From NCBI GenBank assembly GCA_025927835.1, contig JAICKR010000002.1:1-64000 (forward strand): 64,000 nt of DNA, read 5' to 3'. The notes beneath the pieces were generated by a model. The model made no database searches and was not told the DNA's origin. It saw nothing but the letters and a program-made list of their open reading frames with translations. This stretch comes from Jatrophihabitans sp. Lineage in GTDB: Bacteria > Actinomycetota > Actinomycetes > Mycobacteriales > Jatrophihabitantaceae. The first letter of the stretch is position 1. Every line of letters begins with the position of its first letter. The position numbers were made by a program, and so were the translations under genes. This document shows positions 34,517 to 43,089 of the stretch, one piece after another.

Positions 34517-35280
34517 GCGCGCCGGGCGAAGCCTGGCAGCCGGCGCGCGCGGTGGTGATCGGCGCCGGATCGGGCATCGGTCGGTCCGTCGCGCACGCCT
34601 TCGCCGGCCAGGGTGTGCCGGTGCTCGCCCTGTGCCGCCGCCCGGACGGTTTCGACGCCGGTACCACCGGGCTGATCGAGGTACGTCGCTGTGACGTGAC
34701 CGTCGCCGACGAACTGCACGCCGGACTGGCGGAGATCGGCGGCGACACGGTGGTCGTGCACACGGCGGCGGCCGGTGCACCGGTGGCGCCGATCTGGGAG
34801 TGCGACGAGGACGCTGCGCTCGCCAGCCTGACGACCATGGTGACCAGCGTCTGGCAGTCGACGCACGACTGCCTCGCGGCCATGGTGGCGGCCGGCTCCG
34901 GATTGGTGCTGCTCGCCTCCAGCGGCGCGGCGAACAAGATCGCGACCGCACGCGCAACCTACTCGATGTGCAAGGCGGCCGTCGACCAGTTCGTCAAGGT
35001 CGTCGGTGCCGAGCTGCGCACCGCCGACAGCGCAGTCGGCATCGCCGCGTTCTACCCGGGAATGGTCGACACCGCTATGCAGCGCACGTCCCGTGCCGAG
35101 GCCGAGCGGCTCGTGGGTACGGCGTTCGGTCGCGACCTCGAGGGGTTCCGGGTCGACGAGGCCACGCTGCTCGACCCCGACCTCGTCGCGGACGACATCG
35201 TCACGCTGGCCGGGCGTTCGCCGCGCGAGCTCAACGGCGGCATCTGGCGGCTGCGGGACCGGCAGTGGTCGGCGGCATGA
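34513..35280 (+). CDS. Short-chain dehydrogenase/reductase
   Basis: A 255-residue classical SDR. NAD(P) motif GAGSGIG is near residue 18, the catalytic serine in LLASSGAANK near 138, and Y-x3-K in ATYSMCKAA near 153. It is coupled on both sides, GTGA with the amidohydrolase and ATGA with the hydrolase. Oxidises or reduces a hydroxyl/carbonyl group of the pathway intermediate; coenzyme preference is not clear. Confidence 0.88.
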   Translation: MSAPGEAWQPARAVVIGAGSGIGRSVAHAFAGQGVPVLALCRRPDGFDAGTTGLIEVRRCDVTVADELHAGLAEIGGDTVVVHTAAAGAPVAPIWECDEDAALASLTTMVTSVWQSTHDCLAAMVAAGSGLVLLASSGAANKIATARATYSMCKAAVDQFVKVVGAELRTADSAVGIAAFYPGMVDTAMQRTSRAEAERLVGTAFGRDLEGFRVDEATLLDPDLVADDIVTLAGRSPRELNGGIWRLRDRQWSAA

Positions 35281-36065
35281 GCCGGCACCACCTGGACGGC
35301 CCGCTCTACTACGACGCGCTCGGGCCGGCCGGCGCCCCGCCGATGCTGTTCATCCATCCCAACCCGATGGACGGCTCGAGCTGGATCTATCAGATGGCGC
35401 ACTTCTCCACCTGGTTCCGCTGCCTAGCGGTCGACCTGCCCGGTTACGGCCGCTCGCCACGCTCGGTGCCGGGGCTCACGATGGAGGATCTCGCGGACGC
35501 GTGTTGGGACGTCCTGGACCGCGAGTCGACCGAGCCCGCGGTGCTCGTGGGCTGCTCGATCGGCAGCCATATCGCGCAGTTCATGTACCACCGGCGCCCG
35601 GACGGCACCCGGGCGATCGTCCTGTGCGGTGCCGGCTGGCGCCCGACCAAAACGTTCCCCGCGCGCCGCATTGCCGAGTACCGCGCGTACGGGCTGGGCT
35701 ACCGCTACGACTACACCCTGCAGGACTTCGCGCCGGCCTTCCGGGACGAGCCCATCGCACGCTGGTTCGCGCAGCTGTTCGTCGAGCGCAACGCCACCAG
35801 CGACCTCGACTCGATCATCCGCACCTTCGAGGCAGTCGAGCCGCCCGACCCGGACTGGTTGCAGCACGACCTGCGCGCCCCGGTGCTCATCCTCAGCGGC
35901 AGCGAGGACCCGACCGGCGCCGCTGCCCCCGCGCTGCAGGCGCGGCTGCCGGACGCGCGACTGGTCGTGCTCGAGGGTGCCGGGCACGCCTGCTACATCG
36001 AGCAGCCGGGGCGCTTCGACGCGGAAATGTCCGAATTCCTGCGCGCCCGCGGGGCTGTCGGCTAG
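35277..36065 (+). CDS. Alpha/beta hydrolase
   Basis: A 262-residue alpha/beta-hydrolase with an intact triad: nucleophile in VLVGCSIGSH near residue 97, acid in ILSGSEDPTG near 209 and histidine in GAGHACYIEQ near 237. The oxyanion segment FIHPNPMDGSSW is near residue 24. ATG 35277 overlaps the SDR stop as ATGA. Last gene of the unit starting at 30217. Typical roles are hydrolysis of a lactone, ester or C-C bond. Confidence 0.88.
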   Translation: MSRHHLDGPLYYDALGPAGAPPMLFIHPNPMDGSSWIYQMAHFSTWFRCLAVDLPGYGRSPRSVPGLTMEDLADACWDVLDRESTEPAVLVGCSIGSHIAQFMYHRRPDGTRAIVLCGAGWRPTKTFPARRIAEYRAYGLGYRYDYTLQDFAPAFRDEPIARWFAQLFVERNATSDLDSIIRTFEAVEPPDPDWLQHDLRAPVLILSGSEDPTGAAAPALQARLPDARLVVLEGAGHACYIEQPGRFDAEMSEFLRARGAVG

Positions 36066-36103
36066 CCCGCAGCTCCGTGCCGCGGACCGAAACCGAGAAG
36101 TTA

Positions 36104-36120
36104 CGGGATTCTGGATACGA
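36104..36120. promoter_or_regulatory. Predicted GntR/FCD operator, site 8
   Basis: CGGGATTC-T-GGATACGA lies 89 nt before the ABC ATPase gene at 36210. The promoter boxes around it are unclear; TACGAA at 36117 is a possible -10. The 5' leader of the importer operon would be about 80 nt. Confidence 0.65.
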
Positions 36121-36209
36121 AATCATTGACGCATGAACAAGCAGATGACAAGCTCAGGGCGGCCGAAGCAGTGTCGCCAACATCACGGGATCGGCGGTGC
36201 AGGTAGTAG

Positions 36210-37340
36210 ATGGTTGCAGCGATCGAAGTGCGCAGCCTGCATCACCGATATGCCGGTGCGGGCGACCATCCTGCAGCGATCAACGACGTTTCATTTGTCG
36301 TCGAAGAGAACCAATTCTTCACCCTGCTCGGCCCCAGCGGCTGCGGCAAGACCACGACGCTGCGCTGCATTGCCGGCCTGGAGCGGCCGACGTCGGGTGA
36401 GATCCGGCTCGGCGACGTCGTCGTCGTGTCCGGTCGCCACTTCGTGCCGACGCACAAGCGCGACATCGGCATGGTGTTCCAGGACTACGCCGTCTGGCCG
36501 CACATGACCGTCTTCGAGAACGTCGCATTCCCGCTGCGGATGACATCACGGCGCCGGATGCGCGCGAGCGAGTTGCGCGGCAAGGTGATGTCGACGCTCG
36601 AACTGATGGGCATGGAGCGCTTCGAGAAGCGGCGCGCCACGCAACTGTCGGGCGGCCAGCAGCAGCGCCTTTCCCTCGCCCGCGCCCTCGTGCGCGAGCC
36701 GCAGGTGCTCCTGCTCGACGAACCGCTGTCCAGCCTCGACGCCCGGCTGCGTTCGCGGATGCGCGCCGAGTTGCGCCGCATCCAACGGCAACTCGGCGTG
36801 ACGACCGTCTTCGTCACGCACGACCAGGTCGAGGCACTGTCCCTGTCGAACATGATCGCCGTGATGAACGACGGCGACATCGTGCAACTGGGCCGTCCCC
36901 GCGATCTCTACTTCCGGCCCCAGACGCAGTTCGTGGGCAACCTCGTCGGTGCGGCGAACCTGGTGCACGGGCGGGTCATCTCCGTCGACGAGGCCGACGA
37001 CGAGGACGGCACGCCGGTCGTGCGCGCCGCAACTCTCGAGACCACATTCGGCACGCTGCGGGTGACCGATCCGTCAGCCGAACAGATGCGGGTCGGCGCC
37101 GAGTGCTCGGTACTGGTGCGGCCGGAGTCGGTGATCCTGCACAGCGAAAGTCCGGAGCGCGAGAACGTCTTCATCGGCCGGGTGGAGCTCGCGCTGTTCG
37201 TCGGTGAAGCCGTCGACCACGAGGTCTCGATCGGCGAGCTGATGCTGAACGCAAGGGCGGCGAGCGTCACTCGCTTCCGCCGCGAGGAAAAGGTGTTCGT
37301 CGAACTTCCGGCGAGCAGTTGCGTCGTGTTCGCCGAATAG
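36210..37340 (+). CDS. ABC transporter ATP-binding protein (Fe3+/spermidine/putrescine type)
   Basis: A 376-residue ABC ATPase of the FbpC/PotA class. Walker A is GPSGCGKTTT near residue 43, Q-loop VFQDYAVWPH near 90, signature LSGGQQQR near 145, Walker B VLLLDEPLSSLD near 165, H-loop VFVTHDQVEA near 200. A TOBE-type regulatory region follows from about 245 to the end. ATG 36210 has only a weak AGGT upstream. First gene of an importer operon that continues to the permease. Confidence 0.9.
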   Translation: MVAAIEVRSLHHRYAGAGDHPAAINDVSFVVEENQFFTLLGPSGCGKTTTLRCIAGLERPTSGEIRLGDVVVVSGRHFVPTHKRDIGMVFQDYAVWPHMTVFENVAFPLRMTSRRRMRASELRGKVMSTLELMGMERFEKRRATQLSGGQQQRLSLARALVREPQVLLLDEPLSSLDARLRSRMRAELRRIQRQLGVTTVFVTHDQVEALSLSNMIAVMNDGDIVQLGRPRDLYFRPQTQFVGNLVGAANLVHGRVISVDEADDEDGTPVVRAATLETTFGTLRVTDPSAEQMRVGAECSVLVRPESVILHSESPERENVFIGRVELALFVGEAVDHEVSIGELMLNARAASVTRFRREEKVFVELPASSCVVFAE

Positions 37341-37365
37341 CGGAAACCAACATGAGGGAGCGTAA

Positions 37366-38457
37366 ATGATCACACGAGCACGCGCGACGTACGCGACGCT
37401 GGTGTCCGTGGGCGCGCTCAGCCTTGCGCTCACGGCGTGCAGCAGCAGCGGCGGCGGTTCAGCCGGCCAGGCGACGAACTCCGCAGCAACGAACGCGCCG
37501 ACGTCGCAGGCTGCCAACGGCGCGCTGTCGGCGATCTGTCAGAAGGGCCAGTCCGAAGGCCAGGTGGACTACTTCACCGAGCAGGACCCGTCGATCTTCG
37601 CCAAGGAAGCCAAGCCGTTCGAGACGCAGTACCCGGGAATCAAGGTCAAGATCACCCAACTCGAGCCGCAGGACCAGGTCTCCCGCGTGCTCACCGAGAT
37701 CCAGGCGGGTCACAAGCTCGACGCCGACGTGCTCGCCGGCGACCCTGAGTCGGACCTGCCGCTGTTCAAGGCGAATGACATCCAGGCGGTCGACCTGACG
37801 CAGTACGGCGTGGCGTCCGACCTCGGCGTGAAGATCCTCGGCACCACGGTCTTCGTTACCCAGCGGGTGTTCCACGGCATCGGCTACAACACCCAGAAGT
37901 ACAAGGCGTCCGACATCCCGGACACCTGGCAGGCGCTCGCCGATCCCAAACTCGCCGGCAAGATCTCGGTCGACCCGCGCGGCAAATGGATCGCACCTCT
38001 CGTGACCGACCCCAACTGGGGACCGACGAAGACGTACTCCTGGTACCAGGGCCTGCTCAAGACCGACAAGCCGCAGGTCGTCAAGGGCGTGACGGACAGC
38101 CTCACCAAGGTCGTGTCCGGCGAGGTACCGATCACCACCTCGGCCCGCAGCGCAGAGGTCGAGCAGCTGGCCGCGGGCGGCGCGCCGGTGGCGATCAAGT
38201 ACCTCGACGTGGTCCCGGTCGACGAGGTCGTCGTCCCGCTGCTGAAGGGCGCCCCGCACCCGAACGCGGCCACCTGCTTCATGGCCTGGCTCACCGGCCC
38301 GGTGTCGCAGGCTCAGCAGTTCAAGTACGAGTTCAAGACGAACGGGCCGACGCCGAAGGGCATGCCGTCGGGCGCGTCGCTCACGAACGACCTGACCGAG
38401 CAGAACATCACCGAGATCGCTGACATCGAAACCAAGATGTCGGCCATCACCAAGTAG
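37366..38457 (+). CDS. ABC transporter substrate-binding lipoprotein (Fe3+/polyamine/phosphonate class)
   Basis: A 363-residue type II solute-binding protein. A signal peptide with lipobox LTAC near residues 22-25 predicts lipid anchoring, followed by a Ser/Gly/Ala/Thr-rich linker. The body resembles AfuA/PotD-type binders (QVDYFTEQDPSIFAKEAKPF; GKISVDPRGKW). ATG 37366 has GAGGGAG upstream. It is separated from the permease by a strong hairpin at 38465-38510, which may raise the level of this transcript segment. Ligand unknown. Confidence 0.87.
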   Translation: MITRARATYATLVSVGALSLALTACSSSGGGSAGQATNSAATNAPTSQAANGALSAICQKGQSEGQVDYFTEQDPSIFAKEAKPFETQYPGIKVKITQLEPQDQVSRVLTEIQAGHKLDADVLAGDPESDLPLFKANDIQAVDLTQYGVASDLGVKILGTTVFVTQRVFHGIGYNTQKYKASDIPDTWQALADPKLAGKISVDPRGKWIAPLVTDPNWGPTKTYSWYQGLLKTDKPQVVKGVTDSLTKVVSGEVPITTSARSAEVEQLAAGGAPVAIKYLDVVPVDEVVVPLLKGAPHPNAATCFMAWLTGPVSQAQQFKYEFKTNGPTPKGMPSGASLTNDLTEQNITEIADIETKMSAITK

Positions 38458-38464
38458 TGCCACC

Positions 38465-38510
38465 TGCGGCCAGGGTGTTGCCGGGTTTGACCGCGCGCAC
38501 CCTGGCCGCA
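38465..38510 (+). terminator. Intergenic hairpin between binding protein and permease genes
   Basis: A perfect 13-bp inverted repeat, TGCGGCCAGGGTG (38465-38477) and CACCCTGGCCGCA (38498-38510), with a 20-nt loop. No T-run follows. It begins 7 nt after the binding-protein stop. It is more likely a partial terminator or mRNA-stabilising element that gives more binding protein than permease than a full stop, because the permease has no separate promoter that I can see. Confidence 0.6.
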
Positions 38511-38532
38511 TCGATGATGGGATGACGAGCAC

Positions 38533-40320
38533 ATGACGGCCGTCGAGGCACCGCCTGCCGAGCGGGTACCGGAACCGGCGCCACCCCCACGCCCGCCGTG
38601 GTACCTCCGTGGGCTGGATACGCTGATGGCGCGCCGGCTACAAGGCCGGACCGTTCTCGCGATCGTCGCCGTCGTCATCCTGCTCTACCTGGTGCTGGCG
38701 CCGCTGTTCCTGCTCGGCAGCACCTCGTTCCAGACGAACAACGACAACCTGCCCTTCGCGAAGGGCACGAAGTGGAACTTCGCGAACTACCGCGCGGTGT
38801 TCACGCACGGCTCGACGTACACGATCCTGGGCAACACCCTCGTGTTCGCGCTCGGTTCGCTCGCGGTCGCCGGCGTCATCGCCCTGGCCTTCGCCTGGCT
38901 GCTCGAACGGTCGAACATCCCCTGCCGCAGCGTGCTCTTCGTGCTCGTCATTGCGCCGTCCGGGATGCCGCTGCTCATCAGTTCGATCGCGTGGAGCCTG
39001 CTGCTCAACCCGACGAACGGCGTCGTCAACCAAGTGCTGGACACGGTGCTCGGCGTCAAGTTCAACGCCTACTCGCTGCCCGGCATGATCTTTGTCATGG
39101 GCATCGGCATGGTGCCCCTGACGTTCTTGCTGATAGTGGGCTCGCTGCGGGCGATGAACGGCTCGCTCGAGGACGCTGCGACGACCTCCGGTGCCAGCGG
39201 GGTGACGACCCTGCGCAAGGTCACGCTGCCGCTGCTGACGCCGGCGCTGCTGGCCGCCTTCGTGTACCAGTTCGTAACCGCGGTGAAGGACTTCGACGTA
39301 CCGCTGATCCTCGGCTTGCCCGGACACGTCAACACGCTCAGCCTCGAGATCTACAACAACACCAACCCGCCGGTCGGCGTGCCCTCCTACGGACGGGCCA
39401 GCACCTACGGCTTCTTCCTGTTCCTGCTGGCGCTCGTGCCGCTGGTCGTCTACAACCGGGCGATCGGCTCGCGTGGCCGGTACGCGACGCTGTCCGGCCG
39501 GGCCCGCCGGCCGGTTCGGGTCAACCTCGGACGTTGGCGCTGGGCGATCTTCGCGGGCTGCATCGGCTACGTGTGCATCGCGCTGCTGCTGCCGCTGTTC
39601 ATCCTGGTGTGGACGAGCCTGCAGCCGTTCTACAGCGGCATCAACGTGGCTGCCTGGAACCGGCTCAACACGGCGGGCTGGAACAACACGTTCAACGACC
39701 CCAACGTCATCCATGCCATGAAGAACACGCTCATCGTCGGCGCCGTCACGGCGGCCGTCACGATGGTGCTCTCGGCATTCATTTCCTGGGTGATCGTGCG
39801 AGCCCGTTCGCGGTCGGTGTGGCTGCTCGACATGCTGGCATTCATCCCGCACGCGATCCCGAGCATCGTGCTCGGCCTGTCGCTGCTCCTGGTCTACCTC
39901 GTGCTGCCCGTCCCGATCTACGGCACCATCTGGATCATCGTCATCGGTCAGGCGACGCTGTTCACCAGCCTGGGCACTCGGCTGATGAGCGCGGCCTTCG
40001 CGCAAATGCAGGTCGGGCTGGAAGAGGCGGCCGCGACGAGCGGCGCGCCCCTGCGCAGGACCTGGTTCCGCGTGATCGCCCCGCTGATCCGTGCGCCGTT
40101 CGCCAATGGCTACCTGCTCGTCTTCATGGCAAGCATGCAGAACCTGACGATCCCGCTACTGCTGGCCTCGCCGACGAATACCGTGATGTCGGCGATGATC
40201 TACCAGAAGTGGAACTACGGCCTGACTACCGAAGCGACCGTGATGTGCGTGACGCTCACCGCGATCACGATCACGCTCGCCGTGCTGGTGCGCGGGGTCG
40301 GCGGCAAGGCCGATGTCTGA
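38533..40320 (+). CDS. ABC transporter permease, fused two-domain (FbpB-like)
   Basis: A 595-residue membrane protein with about 12 segments, made of two binding-protein-dependent permease domains in one chain. EAA loops are seen in each half: EDAATTSGASGVTTLRKV near residue 215 and EEAAATSGAPLRRTWFRV near 497. A single such chain replaces the usual pair of permeases. ATG 38533; ribosome-binding site poor. It ends in an 8-bp overlap with the next hydrolase gene. Confidence 0.9.
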   Translation: MTAVEAPPAERVPEPAPPPRPPWYLRGLDTLMARRLQGRTVLAIVAVVILLYLVLAPLFLLGSTSFQTNNDNLPFAKGTKWNFANYRAVFTHGSTYTILGNTLVFALGSLAVAGVIALAFAWLLERSNIPCRSVLFVLVIAPSGMPLLISSIAWSLLLNPTNGVVNQVLDTVLGVKFNAYSLPGMIFVMGIGMVPLTFLLIVGSLRAMNGSLEDAATTSGASGVTTLRKVTLPLLTPALLAAFVYQFVTAVKDFDVPLILGLPGHVNTLSLEIYNNTNPPVGVPSYGRASTYGFFLFLLALVPLVVYNRAIGSRGRYATLSGRARRPVRVNLGRWRWAIFAGCIGYVCIALLLPLFILVWTSLQPFYSGINVAAWNRLNTAGWNNTFNDPNVIHAMKNTLIVGAVTAAVTMVLSAFISWVIVRARSRSVWLLDMLAFIPHAIPSIVLGLSLLLVYLVLPVPIYGTIWIIVIGQATLFTSLGTRLMSAAFAQMQVGLEEAAATSGAPLRRTWFRVIAPLIRAPFANGYLLVFMASMQNLTIPLLLASPTNTVMSAMIYQKWNYGLTTEATVMCVTLTAITITLAVLVRGVGGKADV

Positions 40321-41146
40321 GGCGGCAACGGCCGCAACCGTGCCACTCGCCTACCGACGGTCAGGCTCGGGACCGCCCCTGCTGCTGGTCGCGGGCACCG
40401 CATACGCAGGTTGCACCTGGTCGCCGGACTACGTGAACGGCCTGGCTGACGAGTACACCGTCGTCACCTTCGACCACCGCGGCACCGGCGACAGCCCGGC
40501 GGGGGACGAGGATCCTTACACGACCCGGCTCTTCGCCGCCGACGCGCTGCGCCTGGTGCGCGAGCTCGACACGGGCCCGGTGCACGTGCTCGGTCACTCG
40601 ATGGGCGGGCGGGTCGCCCAGTGGATGGCGCTCGACGGTGCCGACGACGTCGCCTCGCTGCTGCTCGTGTCCACGGGCGCCGGACAGGACGACGGGCACG
40701 TGTGGCGCGACTGCGTGCCGGCCAACGTCGCTCTCGGTCTCGGCGAATTCGGCTACGAGCAGTTCATCCGCAACGTGCAGCGCACCTCGTTCTTCACCGA
40801 CGCCTTCGCCGCGAGCGATCCCGACACGGTGCGCTGGCTCGGTGACGCGTTCTGGGCGGGCCGCGCCACGCTTGCCAACTACCTCCGGCACGTCATCGCC
40901 CGGCAGGGCCACTACACCCGCCACCTGCTCAGCCGCATCGCGCTGCCGACGCTGGTGACGGTCGGATCGGCCGACACGCACCGCGGCGGTACCGGCTCGC
41001 ACGTCGAGCAGAGCGAGTATCTCGCCGCCCACATCCCGGGCGCGAGGTTCGAACCGATCGAGAGGGCCAAGCACGGCCTGTTCTGGGAGAACACCACGGC
41101 GATCCTCGGCCTCACCCGGGGATGGCTGGCCGAGCAAGCGAGCTGA
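40313..41146 (+). CDS. Alpha/beta hydrolase
   Basis: A 277-residue alpha/beta-hydrolase. The nucleophile is in HVLGHSMGGR near residue 92; FDHRGTGDSPAG near 50 is the typical preceding loop; the acid is probably in VGSADTHRGG and the histidine in AKHGLFWE. ATG 40313 overlaps the permease stop, so it is translated with the importer, which suggests that it acts on the imported compound. It converges with the GntR gene, with only 3 bp between stops. Confidence 0.87.
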   Translation: MSEAATAATVPLAYRRSGSGPPLLLVAGTAYAGCTWSPDYVNGLADEYTVVTFDHRGTGDSPAGDEDPYTTRLFAADALRLVRELDTGPVHVLGHSMGGRVAQWMALDGADDVASLLLVSTGAGQDDGHVWRDCVPANVALGLGEFGYEQFIRNVQRTSFFTDAFAASDPDTVRWLGDAFWAGRATLANYLRHVIARQGHYTRHLLSRIALPTLVTVGSADTHRGGTGSHVEQSEYLAAHIPGARFEPIERAKHGLFWENTTAILGLTRGWLAEQAS

Positions 41147-41149
41147 TCG

Positions 41150-41974
41150 CTACCGGATGGCGCGCACCGGAGCGCGATCGCTGCGCTTCGCGCCGGCGCC
41201 GTTGCTGCTCGCAGCCTTCGCCGTGCCGCTCCGCCTGCCGTTCGGGCGCGCTCCCTCGGCGGCCGCCGCCTCCTCGGCCTTCTGCTCATCCACGGCGGCA
41301 AGCTCCTTGATGCCGGTGCGGATGCGGTCGAAGTGGTTGGTGAGCCACGCCTTCGCGCCGGCGATGTCGCCCTCGGCGATCCGCTCGATCAGGTCCGTGT
41401 GGTGGCGGTGCCGGTCGGGGAACTTGATGGCGAGGTAGTAGCGGCCTACGTGGCTGCGCAGATCGTCGATCATCTCGACGAGCAACGGGTTGCGTTCGGC
41501 GTCGTAGAGCTCGCGGTAGAACCGGATGCGCAGATCGAGGAACTCGTCGCCCTGCTTGTGCCGGTCGAGCTTCTTGGCCAGCGTCTGAAGCCGCTCGAGC
41601 CGGTCGGGTTCGACCTCGGTGCATGCGCATTCGACGGCGTAGCACTCCAGCAGGATCCGCAGCCGATAGATCTCGTCGATCTGCTCGGGGGTCAACGTCC
41701 GGACGCGGGCGCCACGATGCGGATGGAACGTGATGATGCCCTCTGACTCGAGCTGCAGCAGCGCGGTACGCACCGGGATGCGCGACACGCCGATCGCCTC
41801 GGCGAGCGACTCCTGCCGCAGCCACTCGCCGGGTGCGAAAGCGCCACTCATGATGGCCTCGCGCAGGACGGCGTACACCATCTGCCCGATGGTCTTGTAG
41901 CCGCCGGAGAGCTGCTCGACGAGCGCGACGAACTGTCGGTCTCCGGCGAGATCACGATCCTTGCGAGGCGCCAT
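41150..41974 (-). CDS. GntR-family transcriptional regulator, FCD subfamily
   Basis: A 274-residue regulator. A winged helix-turn-helix at about residues 28-95 (ESLAEAIGVSRIPVRTALLQLE) is followed by an all-helical FCD ligand domain with its metal-site pattern (FYRELYDAERNP; DRHRHHTDLIERI). A basic tail of about 40 residues ends the protein. The ATG at 41974 abuts predicted operator site 9, with no Shine-Dalgarno sequence upstream, so a leaderless and autoregulated transcript is plausible. It is the only regulator gene within the catabolic locus and is the natural candidate to bind the nine sites. Ligand unknown. Confidence 0.9.
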   Translation of the reverse strand: MAPRKDRDLAGDRQFVALVEQLSGGYKTIGQMVYAVLREAIMSGAFAPGEWLRQESLAEAIGVSRIPVRTALLQLESEGIITFHPHRGARVRTLTPEQIDEIYRLRILLECYAVECACTEVEPDRLERLQTLAKKLDRHKQGDEFLDLRIRFYRELYDAERNPLLVEMIDDLRSHVGRYYLAIKFPDRHRHHTDLIERIAEGDIAGAKAWLTNHFDRIRTGIKELAAVDEQKAEEAAAAEGARPNGRRSGTAKAASSNGAGAKRSDRAPVRAIR

Positions 41975-41989
41975 GGATGCAATATACAG
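41973..41989. promoter_or_regulatory. Predicted GntR/FCD operator, site 9 (autoregulatory)
   Basis: ATGGATGC-A-ATATACAG overlaps the first two bases of the regulator's start codon (CAT at 41972-41974 on the plus strand). Binding here would block initiation of a leaderless mRNA. Confidence 0.65.
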
Positions 41990-42013
41990 CGACGACGCCG
42001 AATTGCGGTGTCT

Positions 42014-42490
42014 TCAGCTGACAGTGGGCGGGTCGGCCGCGCCCTCCCGGGCGCTGTCGGTGAAGAACGAGATGCGGCCGTTGGTCTCCAGGACGGCCAG
42101 CCGGATCTCGTCGAAGCGTTCGATGCCCTGGTTGCGCGCGGCAGCCATCAGGTCGTCGAGCGAGATGAGCTGTTTGCGCATCACCGAGAAGACCGGTTCG
42201 CCGGCGTGCACGAGCACGATCGGCACACCGTGCGTGACCGGGCGCAGCCGGCGGGAGCGGGCGTTGACCCAGGAGATCGCGATCGTCAACAACGAGAACG
42301 TGCCGACGGCCAGCACCGCCGAGGTCACCGAGTAGTCCTGCTGCGTCACGCCCTGCTGGACGAGATCGCCCATCGTCACGTACAGCAGGAGCTGGAAGGT
42401 GCTCAGCTCGCCGAGCGTCGCCCGACCGCTGACCCGGGTGATGAACCAGAGGAACGCGAAGACGAACAGTGCGCGGTAGACGATTTCCAT
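42014..42490 (-). CDS. DUF421 (YetF-type) membrane protein
   Basis: A 158-residue protein with three N-terminal membrane segments (about 5-75) and a C-terminal cytoplasmic domain typical of DUF421: VPIVLVHAGEP, then the helix MRKQLISLDDLMAAARNQGI and the strand RLAVLETNGRIS. ATG 42490 overlaps the upstream stop as TGATG. Function of the family is not established; some Bacillus members are linked to spore germinant receptors. Confidence 0.87.
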   Translation of the reverse strand: MEIVYRALFVFAFLWFITRVSGRATLGELSTFQLLLYVTMGDLVQQGVTQQDYSVTSAVLAVGTFSLLTIAISWVNARSRRLRPVTHGVPIVLVHAGEPVFSVMRKQLISLDDLMAAARNQGIERFDEIRLAVLETNGRISFFTDSAREGAADPPTVS

Positions 42491-43038
42491 CAGGGCAGCA
42501 GCCAGGTGTGGAGCGAGGCGGTGGCGACCTGCCGGCCGCCGATGATCAGCTTCACCTCGGCGGACTTGCCGAGTTGGCTGCCCGGCTGGATGTAGGTGTC
42601 GTAGTCGACCACGAAGTCGTCGGTGCCGGATCGGGTGTCGAAGACGAAATAGATGAACGTCCCGTCGCTGCTGGCGCTGTCCGCATCGGGGTACCAGCCC
42701 TGCGTCTCGAACATGTGGAAGTAGCTGCGCGTCACGGCCAGGGTGATCTGCCTCGGGAACCCGCCGGGGTGATGGACCCGCACCCGCCAGGGGACGTCCA
42801 AACCTGCCCGGGCCGACTGCGGGTACGTGACCGACATGGTGTAGCCGTCCGATGCGACGGTCGTCGTGCGCGACCGGACGCCGAAGAAGCCGGTCGCGCC
42901 GAGCACGACGACGACGAGCAGCACCGCGATGCCCACGCCGCGACCCCACTGCGCCGCGGACCCTGTCTCCACCGGCCGAACATCGTCGAGCGTGGAGAGC
43001 GATTCGGCCACAACCGACGTAGTACACGCCGGACTCAC
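42490..43038 (-). CDS. Single-pass membrane protein of unknown function
   Basis: A 182-residue protein. It has a cytoplasmic tail of about 33 residues, one transmembrane segment (GVGIAVLLVVVVLGATGFFG, about 34-53) and an extracytoplasmic beta-rich domain of about 130 residues. GTG 43038 is chosen as the first in-frame start; the ribosome-binding site is weak and a later GTG is possible. Coupled to the DUF421 gene, so the two may act together at the membrane. Confidence 0.7.
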   Translation of the reverse strand: MSPACTTSVVAESLSTLDDVRPVETGSAAQWGRGVGIAVLLVVVVLGATGFFGVRSRTTTVASDGYTMSVTYPQSARAGLDVPWRVRVHHPGGFPRQITLAVTRSYFHMFETQGWYPDADSASSDGTFIYFVFDTRSGTDDFVVDYDTYIQPGSQLGKSAEVKLIIGGRQVATASLHTWLLP

Positions 43039-43089
43039 CCGCGCGGCGGCGACACGCGGGCGCTGACTCCGGTTGGCGCTCGGGTGGCG

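Noticed and set aside
36133-36507. Short open frame starting 12 nt after operator site 8
   Set aside because: It overlaps the ABC ATPase in another frame and has no protein-like features; the region is more likely a 5' leader.
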